This document shows, piece by piece, positions 8,705 to 19,395 of a stretch of 47,398 nucleotides of DNA. Source of the DNA: an uncultured Clostridia bacterium (GTDB taxonomy: Bacteria > Bacillota > Clostridia > TANB77 > CAG-508); NCBI GenBank assembly GCA_947629835.1, contig CANRFH010000006.1, positions 1 to 47,398 on the forward strand. The letters are read 5' to 3'. The position numbers and the translations under genes are program-made. The notes under the pieces were generated by a model. That model saw nothing but the letters and a program-made list of their open reading frames with translations, searched no databases and was not told the origin of the DNA. Positions within the stretch are counted from its first letter, which is position 1, and each line of letters opens with the position of its first letter.

Positions 8705-9836
8705 TTATTTCATAGCTTCATTTAATACAGCTGATAAATACTTCATACTATTTAATGCTTGATCTAATGTATTTCCTGTTGCTCCAACTTCTATTATTGA
8801 TGCTGCTGTTGTTAAATGCTGATTATATCTTGAATTTCTTAGAATTATTGGTCTAAAAAGTCCAGGATACATCTTATTTGCTATTTCTTGTACTTTCATT
8901 GCAAATTGTAAATTTTGTTTCCAGTTTGGATGATAAAGTCCGTGAACCATTTGATCCCATAACAAACATTATTTGTGCACAAATGTCGTCTCCTATCTTA
9001 ACAGTTGGTCCATAAGTATCTCCGCTTCCAATCGCATCTCTATGTAAATCTATCACAACTTCTGCATCTTTATTATCTTTCATAATACCTTCAAGTGTTG
9101 TTAAAGATCTTCCATAAGAACCGTTATATGCAGGATAATCGTGATATGTCTTACTATGAATTACCTGTTTTCCATATTCTTTAAGATATTTTTCTAATTC
9201 ATCTCCAACTCTTGAAACTGTGAAATTTAAATCTGTTGTTCTATATACCCCTGTCATTTTATAGTTAAATTTTTCACTTGAAGTATAGCTTTCACAAGTA
9301 TGTGTATGATATATGATAACTTTATTTTTGTTTTTTAGTTCATAGTTCGGTTTTAAACCAGATATATCAAGTTTTGTTTCATTTTTTATTTTTACATCAC
9401 TCAATGTAGCATTAAAAGATTCTTTTAAATTTTTTTCGTCAATAACCTTTGTTTCTACATTTGTTTCTGGTAATTTTACCTCCTCGTCTTGTTCTATCTC
9501 TGTTTCTTGATTTTCAGTATTATTTATCTCATTTGTTTCTACATTTTCTTTTAAATTAGGTAACATTGAAAGCTCTACATTTAGTATTTCCTTTAAGTTC
9601 ATACCTTTTATTTCAAATTCTTCTGTATCTTCCTGACTTGAAAAAATTGCTGCCTCATTTTCTAGGCAGTATAAAAAAGAGGAATTTTGTATTTTACTTA
9701 AAATTCCTTCTTTAATCTCATAACTTTTATTTTGCTCGAATACCTTTTTCATTCCTAATGATACAATAATTAAAATTGCTATGAAGCATATCATATATCT
9801 TATTAAATCTTTTAAATTGATTACTGCAATATTCAT
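8705..9836 (-). CDS. spoIIP: Stage II sporulation protein P (read across one CGG +1 site)
   Basis: Cell-wall amidase/endopeptidase of the SpoIIDMP engulfment machine. One N-terminal membrane segment (residues ~13-29), then an Asn/Glu-rich spacer, then the catalytic domain with VIIYHTHTCESYTSS (metal-site His and Glu) and VVIDLHRDAIG. The frame breaks at 8940-8942 (TCA CGG ACT). Skipping C gives MGSNGS-GLYHPNW, the family sequence, Gly at residue 299, and continues through NSRYNQHLTTAASIIEVGATGNT, which carries the conserved Glu. The product is 376 residues. Without the shift the enzyme lacks part of its active site. It marks the organism as a spore former. Confidence 0.9.
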
Positions 9837-9897
9837 AGTTACTCCTTTTGCACATATCTAAATTAATTATATGATGCAAAAGGACAATTTATGAATA

Positions 9898-10522
9898 TTA
9901 ATATAACGGTTTCTCCTCAGAAATTATTGTAGGCATACCGTGTCCTGGATATACAAGAGTATCTTCTGGAAGTGTAAGTAATTTATTTTTTATTGAGCTT
10001 AATATATCCTCTTTACTTCCTGTTGGAAGATCATATCTTCCGATATGTTCCTTTAAATATAGTATCACCTGTAAATACTATTTTTTCTTTTTCTATATAT
10101 AGAGAGCTTCCACCATTTGTATGTCCTGGCGTATGAATTACTTTCAATTCTATATCTCCAACATGTAAGATATCTCCATCATCTACACGAGCATCTGCTT
10201 CTATTTCTACATTTTTTATTCCAAGCTCTGTAGATAAATTTATATCTTTGTCTTTTAAATTTTCACTTTCTATTCTATGAATTAAAAGTTTTGCTCCTGT
10301 TTTTTCTTTTAGTTCTTCTAATGCTCCTGTATGATCTGAATGGCAATGTGTTAGATATATATATTTCAAGTTAACACCTAATATATTTAGCATATCTAAT
10401 ATTTTTTCACATTCACCAGCAGGATCTATTACCATTCCTTCTTTTTTATTTTCATCTACTACTATATAACAATTAGTGTAACTGCTAATTGAATTTTCTA
10501 TTTTTAATCTTTTTAAGATCAT
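9898..10522 (-). CDS. Metallo-beta-lactamase-fold hydrolase, glyoxalase II-like (one CGG +1 site)
   Basis: 207 residues after the shift. Zinc ligands: THCHSDH (HxHxDH), the His of TPGHTNGG, the Asp of FTGDTIF, and the last His of YPGHG. The last lies beyond the frame break at 10040-10042 (TAT CGG AAG). Skipping C gives KGTY-GRYDLPTG, exactly the family spacing, Gly at residue 161. The family (YqgX/GloB-like) hydrolyses thioesters such as S-lactoylglutathione analogues, but the substrate here is unknown. It lies 50 bp downstream of rel on the same strand. Confidence 0.85.
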
Positions 10523-10572
10523 CTAATTACCTTCTTTTTTAGTTATTTTTAAGCTAAAATCAAGAACAAATT

Positions 10573-12770
10573 CTATTTCTTTCTCTTAACCTCATAAACG
10601 CTATCAATTTTTCTTAATGCTTTTAATGCTTTATTTAACTCGTCAATGTTTTCTACTTCAAGCGTTATATTAGTTACAACTATTCTTTCTTTTGTAAGCT
10701 TAGAATTTATTTCAAGCATTGTTGCTTTTTCATTGTTCATTTCTTTTGCTATATCTGAGACTAAGCCATCTCTATCATTTGAATGTATCTCAATATCAAC
10801 CTTATATGAGGCTTTTTCTGTATTAGACCATTCTACATCAATTATTCTATCCTCTTCTTGGAATAAATCTTTTACATTTATACAGTCTTTTCTATGAATT
10901 GATACTCCTCTTCCTCTTGTTATATATCCTATTATTTCGTCTCCTGGAACTGGGTTACAGCATTTAGAAAATTTAACTAAGCAATTATCTATTCCTTTTA
11001 CAATAACACCAGATTTTGTACTCTTTGGAGCAACCATTTTCTTTTGAGCAAGTTCTTCTATTTTTTCTTCAATATTTTCCTCTTGATGCTCTTGTCTATA
11101 TTCAAATAACAACTTAGATATTATTTTTCCAGCAGAAATTGTGCCAAATCCAACTGCTGCATACATATCATTGATGCTGTTAAACTTATATCTTTCTAAT
11201 GCTGCATTTACATATTCTTGCTTATAAAGATCTGTTTCTGTCATTCCTATTCTCTTTATTTCTCTTTGAAGTGCCTCTTTTCCTTTTTCAATGTTCTCTT
11301 CTCTGTCTTCTTTCTTAAACCATTGTAAAATTTTGTTTCTTGCGCTAGAACTTTGTACAAATTTTAGCCAATCTCTACTTGGTCCTTTTGGATTATCAGT
11401 AGTTATTATTTCTACTATATCTCCATTGTTTAGTTTAGTTATAATTGGCATCATTTTTCCATTTATTTTTGCACCTGTCATTCTATGTCCAATTTCTGTA
11501 TGCACATTATATGCAAAGTCTATTGGAGTTGATCCCTTTGGTAAAACTTTTATATCTCCATTTCTTGTAAATACATATACCTCATCTTCGAATAATTCTG
11601 TCTTTAAAGTATTTAAAAATTCTTGTGGATTCTGCATATCTTTTTGCCATTCCAAAGTTTCTCTAAGCCAAGAAAGTTTGTCATCTTCAACTATAACTGT
11701 CGTTTTCTTAGTTTTGTTTGCCTCTTTATATGCCCAATGCGCAGCGATACCAAATTCTGCAATCCTATGCATATCCCAAGTACGAAGCTGAACTTCAAAC
11801 GGAATTCCTTTTGGTCCAATCAAAGTTGTGTGCAATGACTGATACATATTAGCTTTTGGAAGTGCTATATAGTCTTTAAATCTTCCAGGCATTGGGTTAT
11901 ATAGTTCGTGCACAACTCCGAAGTGCTGCATAGCAGTCTTTCACAGAGTTTACAATTATTCTAAGAGCTAATAAGTCATATACTTGGTCTAGTGTAATAT
12001 TGTCTCTTTGCATTTTCCTATATATACTGTATATATGTTTTGCTCTTCCTGTTATTTGTGCATCTATTCTTTGAATTTTTAGTTCATTTTCTATTTGCTG
12101 TTTTATCTTTTCTATAAATGCTAATCTTTCTTCTCTCTTTTCATCTAATCCTTCTACTATTTCTCTATATTCCTCAGGCTCTAAATATTTAAAGGCTAAA
12201 TCTTCTAGTTCCCATTTTAGTGAATACATACCTAAACGATTTGCAAGAGGTGCATATAGATCCATCGTTTCTTTTGAATTTGCTATTTGTCTATCTCTTG
12301 TTAGATATTTTAATGTTCTCATATTGTGCAATCTATCTGCAAGTTTTATAAGTATGACCCTTATATCTTTTCCCATTGCTAAAAACATTTTTCTGTAATT
12401 TTCTACTTGTTGTTCCTCTCTTGTTGTATATTGTAATTTTCCAAGTTTTGTAACTCCGGTCTACCATATTTGCAATCTCTTCGCCAAATTCTCTTATAAT
12501 ATCTTCTTTTGTAATTGAAGTATCTTCTACTACATCATGAAGAAGAGCAGCACAAATAGTTTCATCATCCAAATTAATCTGAGATAAAATATTTGCAACA
12601 TTCAAAGGATGTATTATATAGTCTTCTCCTGATAATCTCTTTTGATCATTATGATTATCCTTTGAAAAATGATATGCTTTTAATATTAACTTTGTATTAA
12701 CCTTTTTTCTACTCTTTTTTAAGGTATTGATTATATCATATATCGTAAGCTTTTGCTCTTCTTCTGCCAT
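10573..12770 (-). CDS. relA: Bifunctional (p)ppGpp synthetase/hydrolase Rel (two CGG +1 sites)
   Basis: Stringent-response enzyme of 731 residues. Order: HD hydrolase domain (HPLNVANILSQ, AALLHDVVEDT, LADRLHNMRTLK), synthetase domain ([47 protein letters not shown]), TGS (VYVFTRNGDIKVLPKGSTPIDFAYNVHTEIG) and C-terminal ACT. Break 1 at 12456-12458 (GAC CGG AGT) restores VD-GVTKLGK, Gly105, inside the HD domain. Break 2 at 11918-11920 (CTT CGG AGT) restores AAL-GVVHEL, Gly284, in the synthetase. Both catalytic centres therefore need at least one shift, which could couple alarmone synthesis to decoding. The HD motif is intact, so hydrolase activity is expected. Confidence 0.93.
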
Positions 12771-12788
12771 AAGTTTTTTTCACTCTCC

Positions 12789-14476
12789 TTATAATGATTT
12801 CATCATATCTTTCATATTAACTTGGATACTTTCCATTCCGTTGTATGAATTTATTTCAAGATTACCTACTATGTCAACCTTTTCTCCTATTTTATAATGA
12901 TCTGCTAATTCTCCTAAATTAAATCCTATCGCATCTATACATAAATTATTATCACTTAATCTTAATTTCAAATGCTTTCCGTTTGTTATTGATCTAATTG
13001 ATTGTATTTTAAGATTTTTTATAGAAAATATAGGAACTTTATTAGCCTCTCCAAAAGGCTCAAGCTTTTTAAGTTCTTCTATCTCTTTTATGCTAAGATT
13101 TTTTAGTTTTACTTCCATATCTATATTTAATATTGGTTGTGCTTCTTTTATATTTAAATTTTTTATGTATTTATTTATAGCTTCTTTAAATCTTGGTAGA
13201 TTTTCTTTTTTTATACTTAGACCAACTGCCATTGAATGCCCACCATATTTTTCTAGAAGTTTACTGTTTTGGCATATTGCATTATGTAAGTCTAAACCTG
13301 GTATACTCCTTCCAGAACCCTTGCAGATTCCATTTTCTTCACATAGCAATATACTTGGCTTAAAATACATATCTGTTATCTTTGAAGAAACTATTCCTAT
13401 TACTCCATGATGCCAATTTTCTTTTGAAACTATGATTATTTCATTATCTAGCTCGTTATTTTTGTTTATTTCTTCTAATGCTTCTTCTAGTATTATCTTT
13501 TCTTTATCTTGTCTTTGTCTATTATATTCATTTAGCTCTTCTGTAAGAAGTTTGATTTCTACTTTATCATTTGTAAGAAATAACTTTAATGCTTCATCTG
13601 CATAGCCCATCCTTCCACAGGCATTTACTCTTGGAGCAATTCCAAAAGATATTGTATTTGAATTTATATCTTTATATTCTGATGATTCTATTAAGCATTT
13701 TAAGCCTGGATTCCTTTGAGTTTCTATAAGTTTTAGTCCAAGTTTTGCTATAACTCTATTTTCGTCAATTAATGGTACTATATCTGATATTGTTCCAAGA
13801 CACACTAGATCTAAATACTTTAAATATTCTTTTTCTTCTAATTCTAACTGTTTAGATAAAGCCTGAATTAATTTAAATACAACTCCAACTCCTGCAAGTT
13901 GATTAAAAGGATATTTGCTTTCTTTTATCTTTGGATCTATTACTGCCATTGCTTTTGGTAAGGTTTCTAATGGCTCGTGATGGTCTGTTATTATTGTATC
14001 AATTCCAAGTTCATTTGCATATTCTACATCTTCTATTCCAGAAATTCCGGCAGTCAACTGTTATCATTAAGTTTGTGCCTTCATCTGCTATTTTCTTGAT
14101 TGCTTCTTTATTTAAGCCATATCCTTCTTTTAATCTATTAGGTATATAATATCCGAGGCTTTAAACCTCTTTCTTCTAGAAATCTTTTTAAAACTGTTGT
14201 ACTTGTAATTCCGTCTACATCATAGTCTCCAAATATAACTACTTTTTCTTGTGACTTTATTGCTTTTATTATTCTTTCAGTTGCAATACTCATATTTGGC
14301 AATAAAAATGGATCATAAAAGTTTTTTCGTGTTGGATTTAAAAATATTTTTATCTTTTCGTCATCCAACCCTTTACTTTCTATAACAGACGCTGTAAGAA
14401 TACCTAAATTATATTTTTCTGCAATTTCTTTTGCCTTTTCTATATTTATTTCATTATATTGCCATTTTTTGTTCAT
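12789..14476 (-). CDS. recJ: Single-strand exonuclease RecJ (two CGG +1 sites)
   Basis: 5'-3' ssDNA exonuclease of recombination and mismatch repair, 561 residues. DHH-family motifs: VVIFGDYDVDGITSTTVLKRF, TDHHEP, GRMGYADEALKLF and the DHHA1 GGHSMAVGLSI, with an OB-like C-terminus. Break 1 at 14153-14155 (CCT CGG ATA) restores LKP-GYYIPNRLKEGYGL, Gly108. Break 2 at 14047-14049 (TGC CGG AAT) restores TVDC-GISGIEDV, the RecJ motif, Gly143. The stretch between the two sites (residues 108-142) lies in its own reading frame and matches RecJ, so both shifts are needed. It sits 18 bp upstream of rel. Confidence 0.93.
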
Positions 14477-14499
14477 ACTTTTCTCCTAAATAAATAATG

Positions 14500-14519
14500 C
14501 TCCCCAGATTTCTGGGGAG
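14500..14519. terminator. GC-rich hairpin between ylbF-like gene and recJ
   Basis: CTCCCCAG (14500-14507) pairs with CTGGGGAG (14512-14519). It has no strong U-run on the minus side before the recJ Shine-Dalgarno, so it may be an attenuator or RNA-processing hairpin rather than a full terminator. Confidence 0.5.
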
Positions 14520-14533
14520 TGTATCCCTTTGTT

Positions 14534-14869
14534 TTAATTTAATACATCTTGAACTGACTCTGCTATAATTTTATTAACATCTGCAAGTAACACATTAAAT
14601 TTTAATTCAATTTCAAAATATCTTTTTGCTAAATCATTTTGAATTAAATCAAGATATATTTTTTGCATTTGCTCTACTTTTTCTTTTTGTTCTTCTTGTC
14701 CCTTTATTGCCTCTACTTGAACTTCATATCTTGCTTTTTCAAATTGATCCATTTTTTCTTTGATTTCAGGATTATTGTTTAGTTCTTCTTTTACCTTTTT
14801 ATAATCTAAATATTCTTGTGAACTTTTAAGCTCACTTGCTAATCTATTTGCTGTATCATATACGTTCAT
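14534..14869 (-). CDS. YlbF/YmcA family protein
   Basis: 111 residues, all helical, with charged coiled-coil character: MNVYDTANRLASELKSSQEY, YKKVKEELNNNPEIKEKM, then ARYEVQVEAIKGQ. This is the Com_YlbF pattern. In Bacillus the relatives YlbF and YmcA join YaaT in the Ric complex, which acts on RNase Y-dependent mRNA maturation and promotes competence and sporulation. Specific assignment to YlbF or YmcA is not possible from this sequence alone. It lies between recJ and the glycosyltransferase on the same strand. Confidence 0.75.
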   Translation of the reverse strand: MNVYDTANRLASELKSSQEYLDYKKVKEELNNNPEIKEKMDQFEKARYEVQVEAIKGQEEQKEKVEQMQKIYLDLIQNDLAKRYFEIELKFNVLLADVNKIIAESVQDVLN

Positions 14870-14919
14870 ATTTTAACATCCCCTTGTTTGCATTTTATAT
14901 ATTTTGAAAGAAATTAGCT

Positions 14920-16199
14920 TTAAGCCATAGCTTCTCTTCCTCTAAACATAATAAGCGTACCTTTGCTCTTTTTCTTTTGCTTTCCGGCTTTTTCTTGTGC
15001 GATTTGATGTTTTTGTCTTTCTGCAACTGTCTGACATATAGCCTTCTGATATATAAAATGTGTATCTTGTGCAATTTTATTCCAATTATATATATTTTTT
15101 ACTTTTGCTCTTGCATTTTTTGAAATATTATCCGCTAATTGATGATCATAAAGTAATGCTAAAATTGAATCTGCTATTGAATTTGGATTTCCTGCATAGC
15201 TTTTCATTCCATCTACTCTATGTTCAACAATTTCATTTAAGCCTCCGACATCTGAAACAACTGTTGGTATTCCTGCATACATAGCCTCTATAGCAACTAG
15301 TCCAAATGGCTCGTATGTGCTAGGAAATACTGCAACATCAGCTGATTTATACATTTTGTATAAATCTTTATAATTTAATTGTCCTGTAAAATATACTTTA
15401 TTACTTATTCCAAGATAATTTGCTTGTGCTTTTAATTCGTCTAGCATTCCACCTTTACCAGCAATTATAAACTTTGAATCATGGTATCCATTCAAAATCT
15501 TTGGTGCTGCTGATATTAAATATTGGAATCCTTTTTCATACACTAATCTTCCAGCACACATTATTATCTTTTCATTATCTGATGCGAATTTTCTTCTAAA
15601 ATCATAATCTTTCTCTATTCCAGAATACATATTCATATTAATTCCGATTTGGAATTACGCTTATTTTTTCAAATGGAAGTCCAAATAACCTTTGCATTTC
15701 ACATTTCATATAATTACTATTTACTATAACTTCTGTTGCCTCATAAGTTAACATCCATTCTGTATCATTTATGTATTTTTGTGTTTCATCATGTATTCCG
15801 CTATTTCTACCGTTTTCTGTTGCATGCATTGTTGCACAGATTGGGATATCATATGCATCTTTTAATGCTTTTGCAGAATATGCAACTAACCAGTCGTGTG
15901 CGTGTATAATATCAAATTTTCCGTTCTTTTGAAATTATTTCACTAGCTTTTGCGACTAGCTTAAAATTAAGTTGCATTATCCAATCTATAAAGTTATTTG
16001 GATTTATCATATAGTTATCTACTCTATATACTTTTACACCTTTGTCTACTTCAAAATATGGTGAGTTTCCTTCCCTATAAGTTACAACTGTAACTTCGTG
16101 CCCATCTTTTATTAATCTACAAGATAAATCATATACAACTCTAGATATTCCGCCTACTATCCTTGGTGGATATTCCCACGTAAGCATTAAAATTTTCAT
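14920..16199 (-). CDS. GT4 glycosyltransferase, glycogen/starch-synthase-like (two CGG +1 sites)
   Basis: 425 residues in the GT-B fold. N-terminal nucleotide-sugar acceptor domain with MLTWEYPPRIVGGISRVVYDL. C-terminal donor domain with KGFQYLISAAPKIL, ADVAVFPSTYEPFGLVAIEAM and AGIPTVVSDVGGLNEIVEH (E-x7-E). Break 1 at 15921-15923 (GAA CGG AAA) restores KE-GKFDIIHAHDW, Gly93. Break 2 at 15644-15646 (AAT CGG AAT) restores VIPN-GINMNMYSG, the hallmark PNG[VI] turn of GT4 enzymes, Gly185. The C-terminal tail is Lys/Gln-rich (KAGKQKKKSKG). It could act in glycogen, trehalose-type or cell-surface glycan synthesis, and no pathway neighbours decide this. Confidence 0.85.
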
Positions 16200-16345
16200 A
16201 AATTATATTCCTCATTTCTTTAGTTTTACATATATATTGTATATTAACTTTTGACAAAAGTAAACAAAAAATTGCAAATTTATATAAAAATTTCTTAAAT
16301 AAATTCGGTGTATTTTTATCATATATTTTAAATTAATTTTATATA

Positions 16346-16378
16346 GCAGAAAAAGCCCAGTAATACTGGACTTTTCTG
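16346..16378 (-). terminator. Terminator after the 53-aa gene
   Basis: AAAGCCCAGT and ACTGGACTTT pair across a 3-nt loop with one G-U pair. On the minus strand the stem ends in a U-run, 20-50 bp after the stop at 16395. Confidence 0.75.
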
Positions 16379-16394
16379 TTATTGATGGACTCCC

Positions 16395-16556
16395 TCAATA
16401 GAGCATTCTTTCGATCTTGTCCCACTGTTCTGGCGAAAAGTTGGGAGAAGTACTCGTCCCTTCGAAGGATTCCATAAGGTCCTTTGCCATCTCGCGGTAC
16501 CACTTAGGTACGTAGAGATCAGGCTTTTCCTTCTTGCTTACAGATGCGTTTTCCAT
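16395..16556 (-). CDS. 53-residue protein of foreign codon usage, function unknown
   Basis: The protein starts MENASVSKKEKPDLY, contains VPKWYREMAKDLMESF and ends EQWDKIERMLY, then stop. ATG at 16554-16556 follows GGAGGT and a good terminator follows the gene, so the unit is complete and monocistronic. It is strikingly richer in G and C than its neighbours, with codons such as CTC, TAC, GTA, CGC, AAG, GAC, ACG and TTC where neighbours use A/T-ending ones. This suggests recent acquisition or strong codon selection on an abundant small protein. No CGG codon is used. No family recognised. Confidence 0.75.
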   Translation of the reverse strand: MENASVSKKEKPDLYVPKWYREMAKDLMESFEGTSTSPNFSPEQWDKIERMLY

Positions 16557-16756
16557 GGTGTTTACCTCCAATAATTTTGAAAGAATTCTCTCTTGGATAT
16601 TCCTTGCAAATATGCAAGAAATATATCAAGTTTTTATAACTTAATTATACTATTTATTATGTCAATTGTCAATTTTGTAAGGTATGAAGTAGAGTTTTTG
16701 TATTTTTATTATCAAGAAATATTTTTCAGCAAAATACGACATTTGGCTACTACATT

Positions 16757-18733
16757 TTATTCTTCTTTATTTCCAGCAAATACACTGCCTTTATATTTGT
16801 CTAAGATTTTGCCTAAATCTTTTGAAAAGTCTTTTAGCATTACTAGTTTTATGCTATTATCTTTTCCTTTTGCATAATCATCAATTATCTGTTTTAGTTG
16901 CTTAATATTTTTCATTTCAGGCTCTATTTCTTTTGTATATAGGTCTGCTCTGTTAATTAACTTTTCTTTTATCGTTACTATATCCTCATTACTTGCACAA
17001 GATAATCTTTGGAAAGTTTGATATACATCATAATATTTGAATATTGGTATATTCATACATTCTCTATCAAATCTTTCGTAAAATTCTTCCATCTTCATTG
17101 GGATACATTTGAAAATAGAATCTGCCTTTTCTATATACATTCTATCTTTAAGTTTAGAATTTAGTGTATGAAAATGTTTAAGCATTTCTTCTATATCAGG
17201 TGTTGGTTCTGCTATACCTATCGTATCTAATTCCTCTTCTACATTATCACAATATTTTGATACAAGTGAAGATATATTCATTCCGTTTATAAATATATTT
17301 TTGATTGTCTTCATATCATACTTTATTAAGCCTTTCCTTATGAAATAATCAAAATATATAAATAGCTTTACATTCTCAATTAAAGTTGTCTTTCCTGCTT
17401 TAACATCTTCTATGACTTCATCAATAATTCTATCAAAATCATCATCATCTATTTTCCAATATTCTTCTGTAAGAAGTCTTCTGTATCCTGGTAAATTTGA
17501 TGTATCTACTGTATTTATTATCATTTCCATATCTTTTTTAAATGTCTTCATATCAAATATTCTAGTTCTTACATACATTTCAATAAATTTGAAGAATCTA
17601 TATTCTGATTTAAAATTATAGTAATAAGTATTATCGAATTCTTTGATATAGAATTGTCTATTATCCATTAAAACTCTTGAAGAAACAAGTATAGCTTTAT
17701 ATTCTTCGTTATTTGCGATATTTACAAATTTATCTTTTGTTATCTTTCCTGCTTTTATTTCAAATGATACAGCTATTGTAAATATTAGCATAGTCTGTAA
17801 TACTCTATGATTTGTGTTTGGATAATTCTTATTAACCATTTCAAATATTTTCTTAAAGTCATTTAAAGCGTGTTTTAATATTCTTAGGTTTCTAGTTCCA
17901 CTCTTATTGAAGGTCGTTATTATAAGTCCAGTTGACTCCCTTAGAAATCTTATCAAGTCTTCGTTACTTTCATATCTCATCAAAAGTCCATTAATAATAT
18001 AATCAAATTTTGGTTGATATTCAAAAGTTTCACCTATTAATTTTTCTTTTATTCTTTCATAGTCATTAGCCTTATCAAATACATATTCTATTGTATCTTG
18101 AATTTTCTCTACCATAGGCTTGTCTGTAACTTCTGTTAATTCTTTTTGTCTATCTAGTATATATGTTGCAATAAATGTTTTCATTTCTAGGTTTGAGCTT
18201 TTAAGTTTAGTAGATAATTCTTTTTCATTACAAATAATTATTGTTTTTATATGATCATGTTCTACGAAATTATTGATATATCCTAAAATATCTATAACAT
18301 CTACATTTGCTCTTTCTAGGTCGTCGAAGCATAATACTTTATCATCAGTTGAGAAAAAGTCTGAATAATTGACTCTATCTCCATTTTGTGTAACACCAAA
18401 AAGGTTAGCCATATCAATTCCAGTTTTTGCATATTCTGGTATTTTCGTTATGCCATTTGCATTCATAAATTTTTTTAAGTTTTTATCCATAAGTTGGGTA
18501 GTTTCTATGAATAACTTTTTGCTTATTTCTTCTAGGTTTGATATTCCGGTAAAGTGACATATATATTGTTGTAAATGATCTTCCGGTTTAAATTCAAAGA
18601 CTCTATTTTATTTCTTACTTTATTATTCCAAAAATATGTCTTTCCGCTTCCCCATTCACCGGTTTATCATAACAGCATAATCTGTATAATCTGCTCTTAC
18701 ATAATCCAATATACTTTCGACTAACTCTTCCAT
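16757..18733 (-). CDS. KAP-family P-loop NTPase (three CGG +1 sites)
   Basis: 657 residues. Start ATG at 18731-18733 after GGAGG. The N-terminus reads ...YTDYAVMIN, then break 1 at 18659-18661 (AAC CGG TGA), where skipping C avoids a stop and restores N-GEWGSGKTYFWNN, the KAP Walker A, Gly25. Break 2 at 18583-18585 (AAC CGG AAG) leads to GRSFTTIYMSLY. Break 3 at 18546-18548 (TAC CGG AAT) restores SLY-GISNLEEISKKLF, a KAP hallmark, Gly62. Walker B is VLCFDDLERANVD. The long C-terminal part is helical, with no family motif seen. KAP NTPases are often membrane-linked or part of anti-phage systems. The role here is unknown and no defence partner is adjacent. Confidence 0.85.
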
Positions 18734-18761
18734 TTGCTCCTCCAATCTATATAATATTATT

Positions 18762-19394
18762 TTATCTAGCTAGGCTAAGCACTAATATTTCCTTTGCTCC
18801 ATTTGTTTTTAACACACGGCTACATTCATTTGTCGTATTTCCAGTTGTATAGATGTCGTCAAATAAAATAACTTTTTTATTAAATATTATTTCTTTATTT
18901 TGTATTTCATATACATTTTTGACATTTTTTAGGCGTTCATCTTTATTTAATGAACTTTGCTCTTCATTGTTTATTATCTTTTTTAGAATCTTTTTATATT
19001 CTAATCCTTGTATGTGTCTTGCAATTTCTTTTGCTATCAGCTCACTTTGGTTGTATCCTCTAACATTTTTTCTTTTTTTATGTATTGGTACAGATATTAT
19101 TATATCATAAGATTTTAAAATTTCATAAATTTTTTCATTATTTAATATAATTCTTGCAAAAGTTTTGTACATATATGATTTATCAAAAAATTTATATTCT
19201 AGAATTTTATTTCTAAAATCTCCTTCGTACTTTGCTAAATACATCTGCTTATCAAAATATTTATCTGTTACTTCCTCTGTTTCGAATAATAACTTCTTGC
19301 TTATTTTTTCTTTGCAATCTTTGCATAAAGAATTTGCATCAATCTTGCCACAAAACCCACATACATTTGGGTAAAGTATATCTAAAATATTTAT
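18762..19394 (-). CDS. comFC: ComFC-like phosphoribosyltransferase, apparent ATA start
   Basis: ComF-type protein for DNA uptake or recombination. An N-terminal zinc finger (NVCGFCGKIDANSLCKDC) precedes the PRTase domain with RGYNQSELIAKEIA and the PRPP loop VILFDDIYTTGNT. The first ATG inside the frame (19242-19244) would cut off the zinc finger. Upstream the frame is open only to a TGA at 19401-19403. Between them the only start with a proper Shine-Dalgarno (GAGGTGA, spacing 6) is ATA at 19392-19394, giving (M)NILDILYPNVCGFCG. An ATT at 19386-19388 is a poorer choice. It follows recD2 directly. Confidence 0.8.
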   Translation of the reverse strand: MNILDILYPNVCGFCGKIDANSLCKDCKEKISKKLLFETEEVTDKYFDKQMYLAKYEGDFRNKILEYKFFDKSYMYKTFARIILNNEKIYEILKSYDIIISVPIHKKRKNVRGYNQSELIAKEIARHIQGLEYKKILKKIINNEEQSSLNKDERLKNVKNVYEIQNKEIIFNKKVILFDDIYTTGNTTNECSRVLKTNGAKEILVLSLAR

Positions 19395-19395
19395 T

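Noticed and set aside
16757..18733. KAP NTPase as part of a defence island
   Set aside because: No restriction, toxin, CBASS or similar partner lies next to it; the neighbours are comFC and a 53-aa gene. Not enough to claim a defence system.
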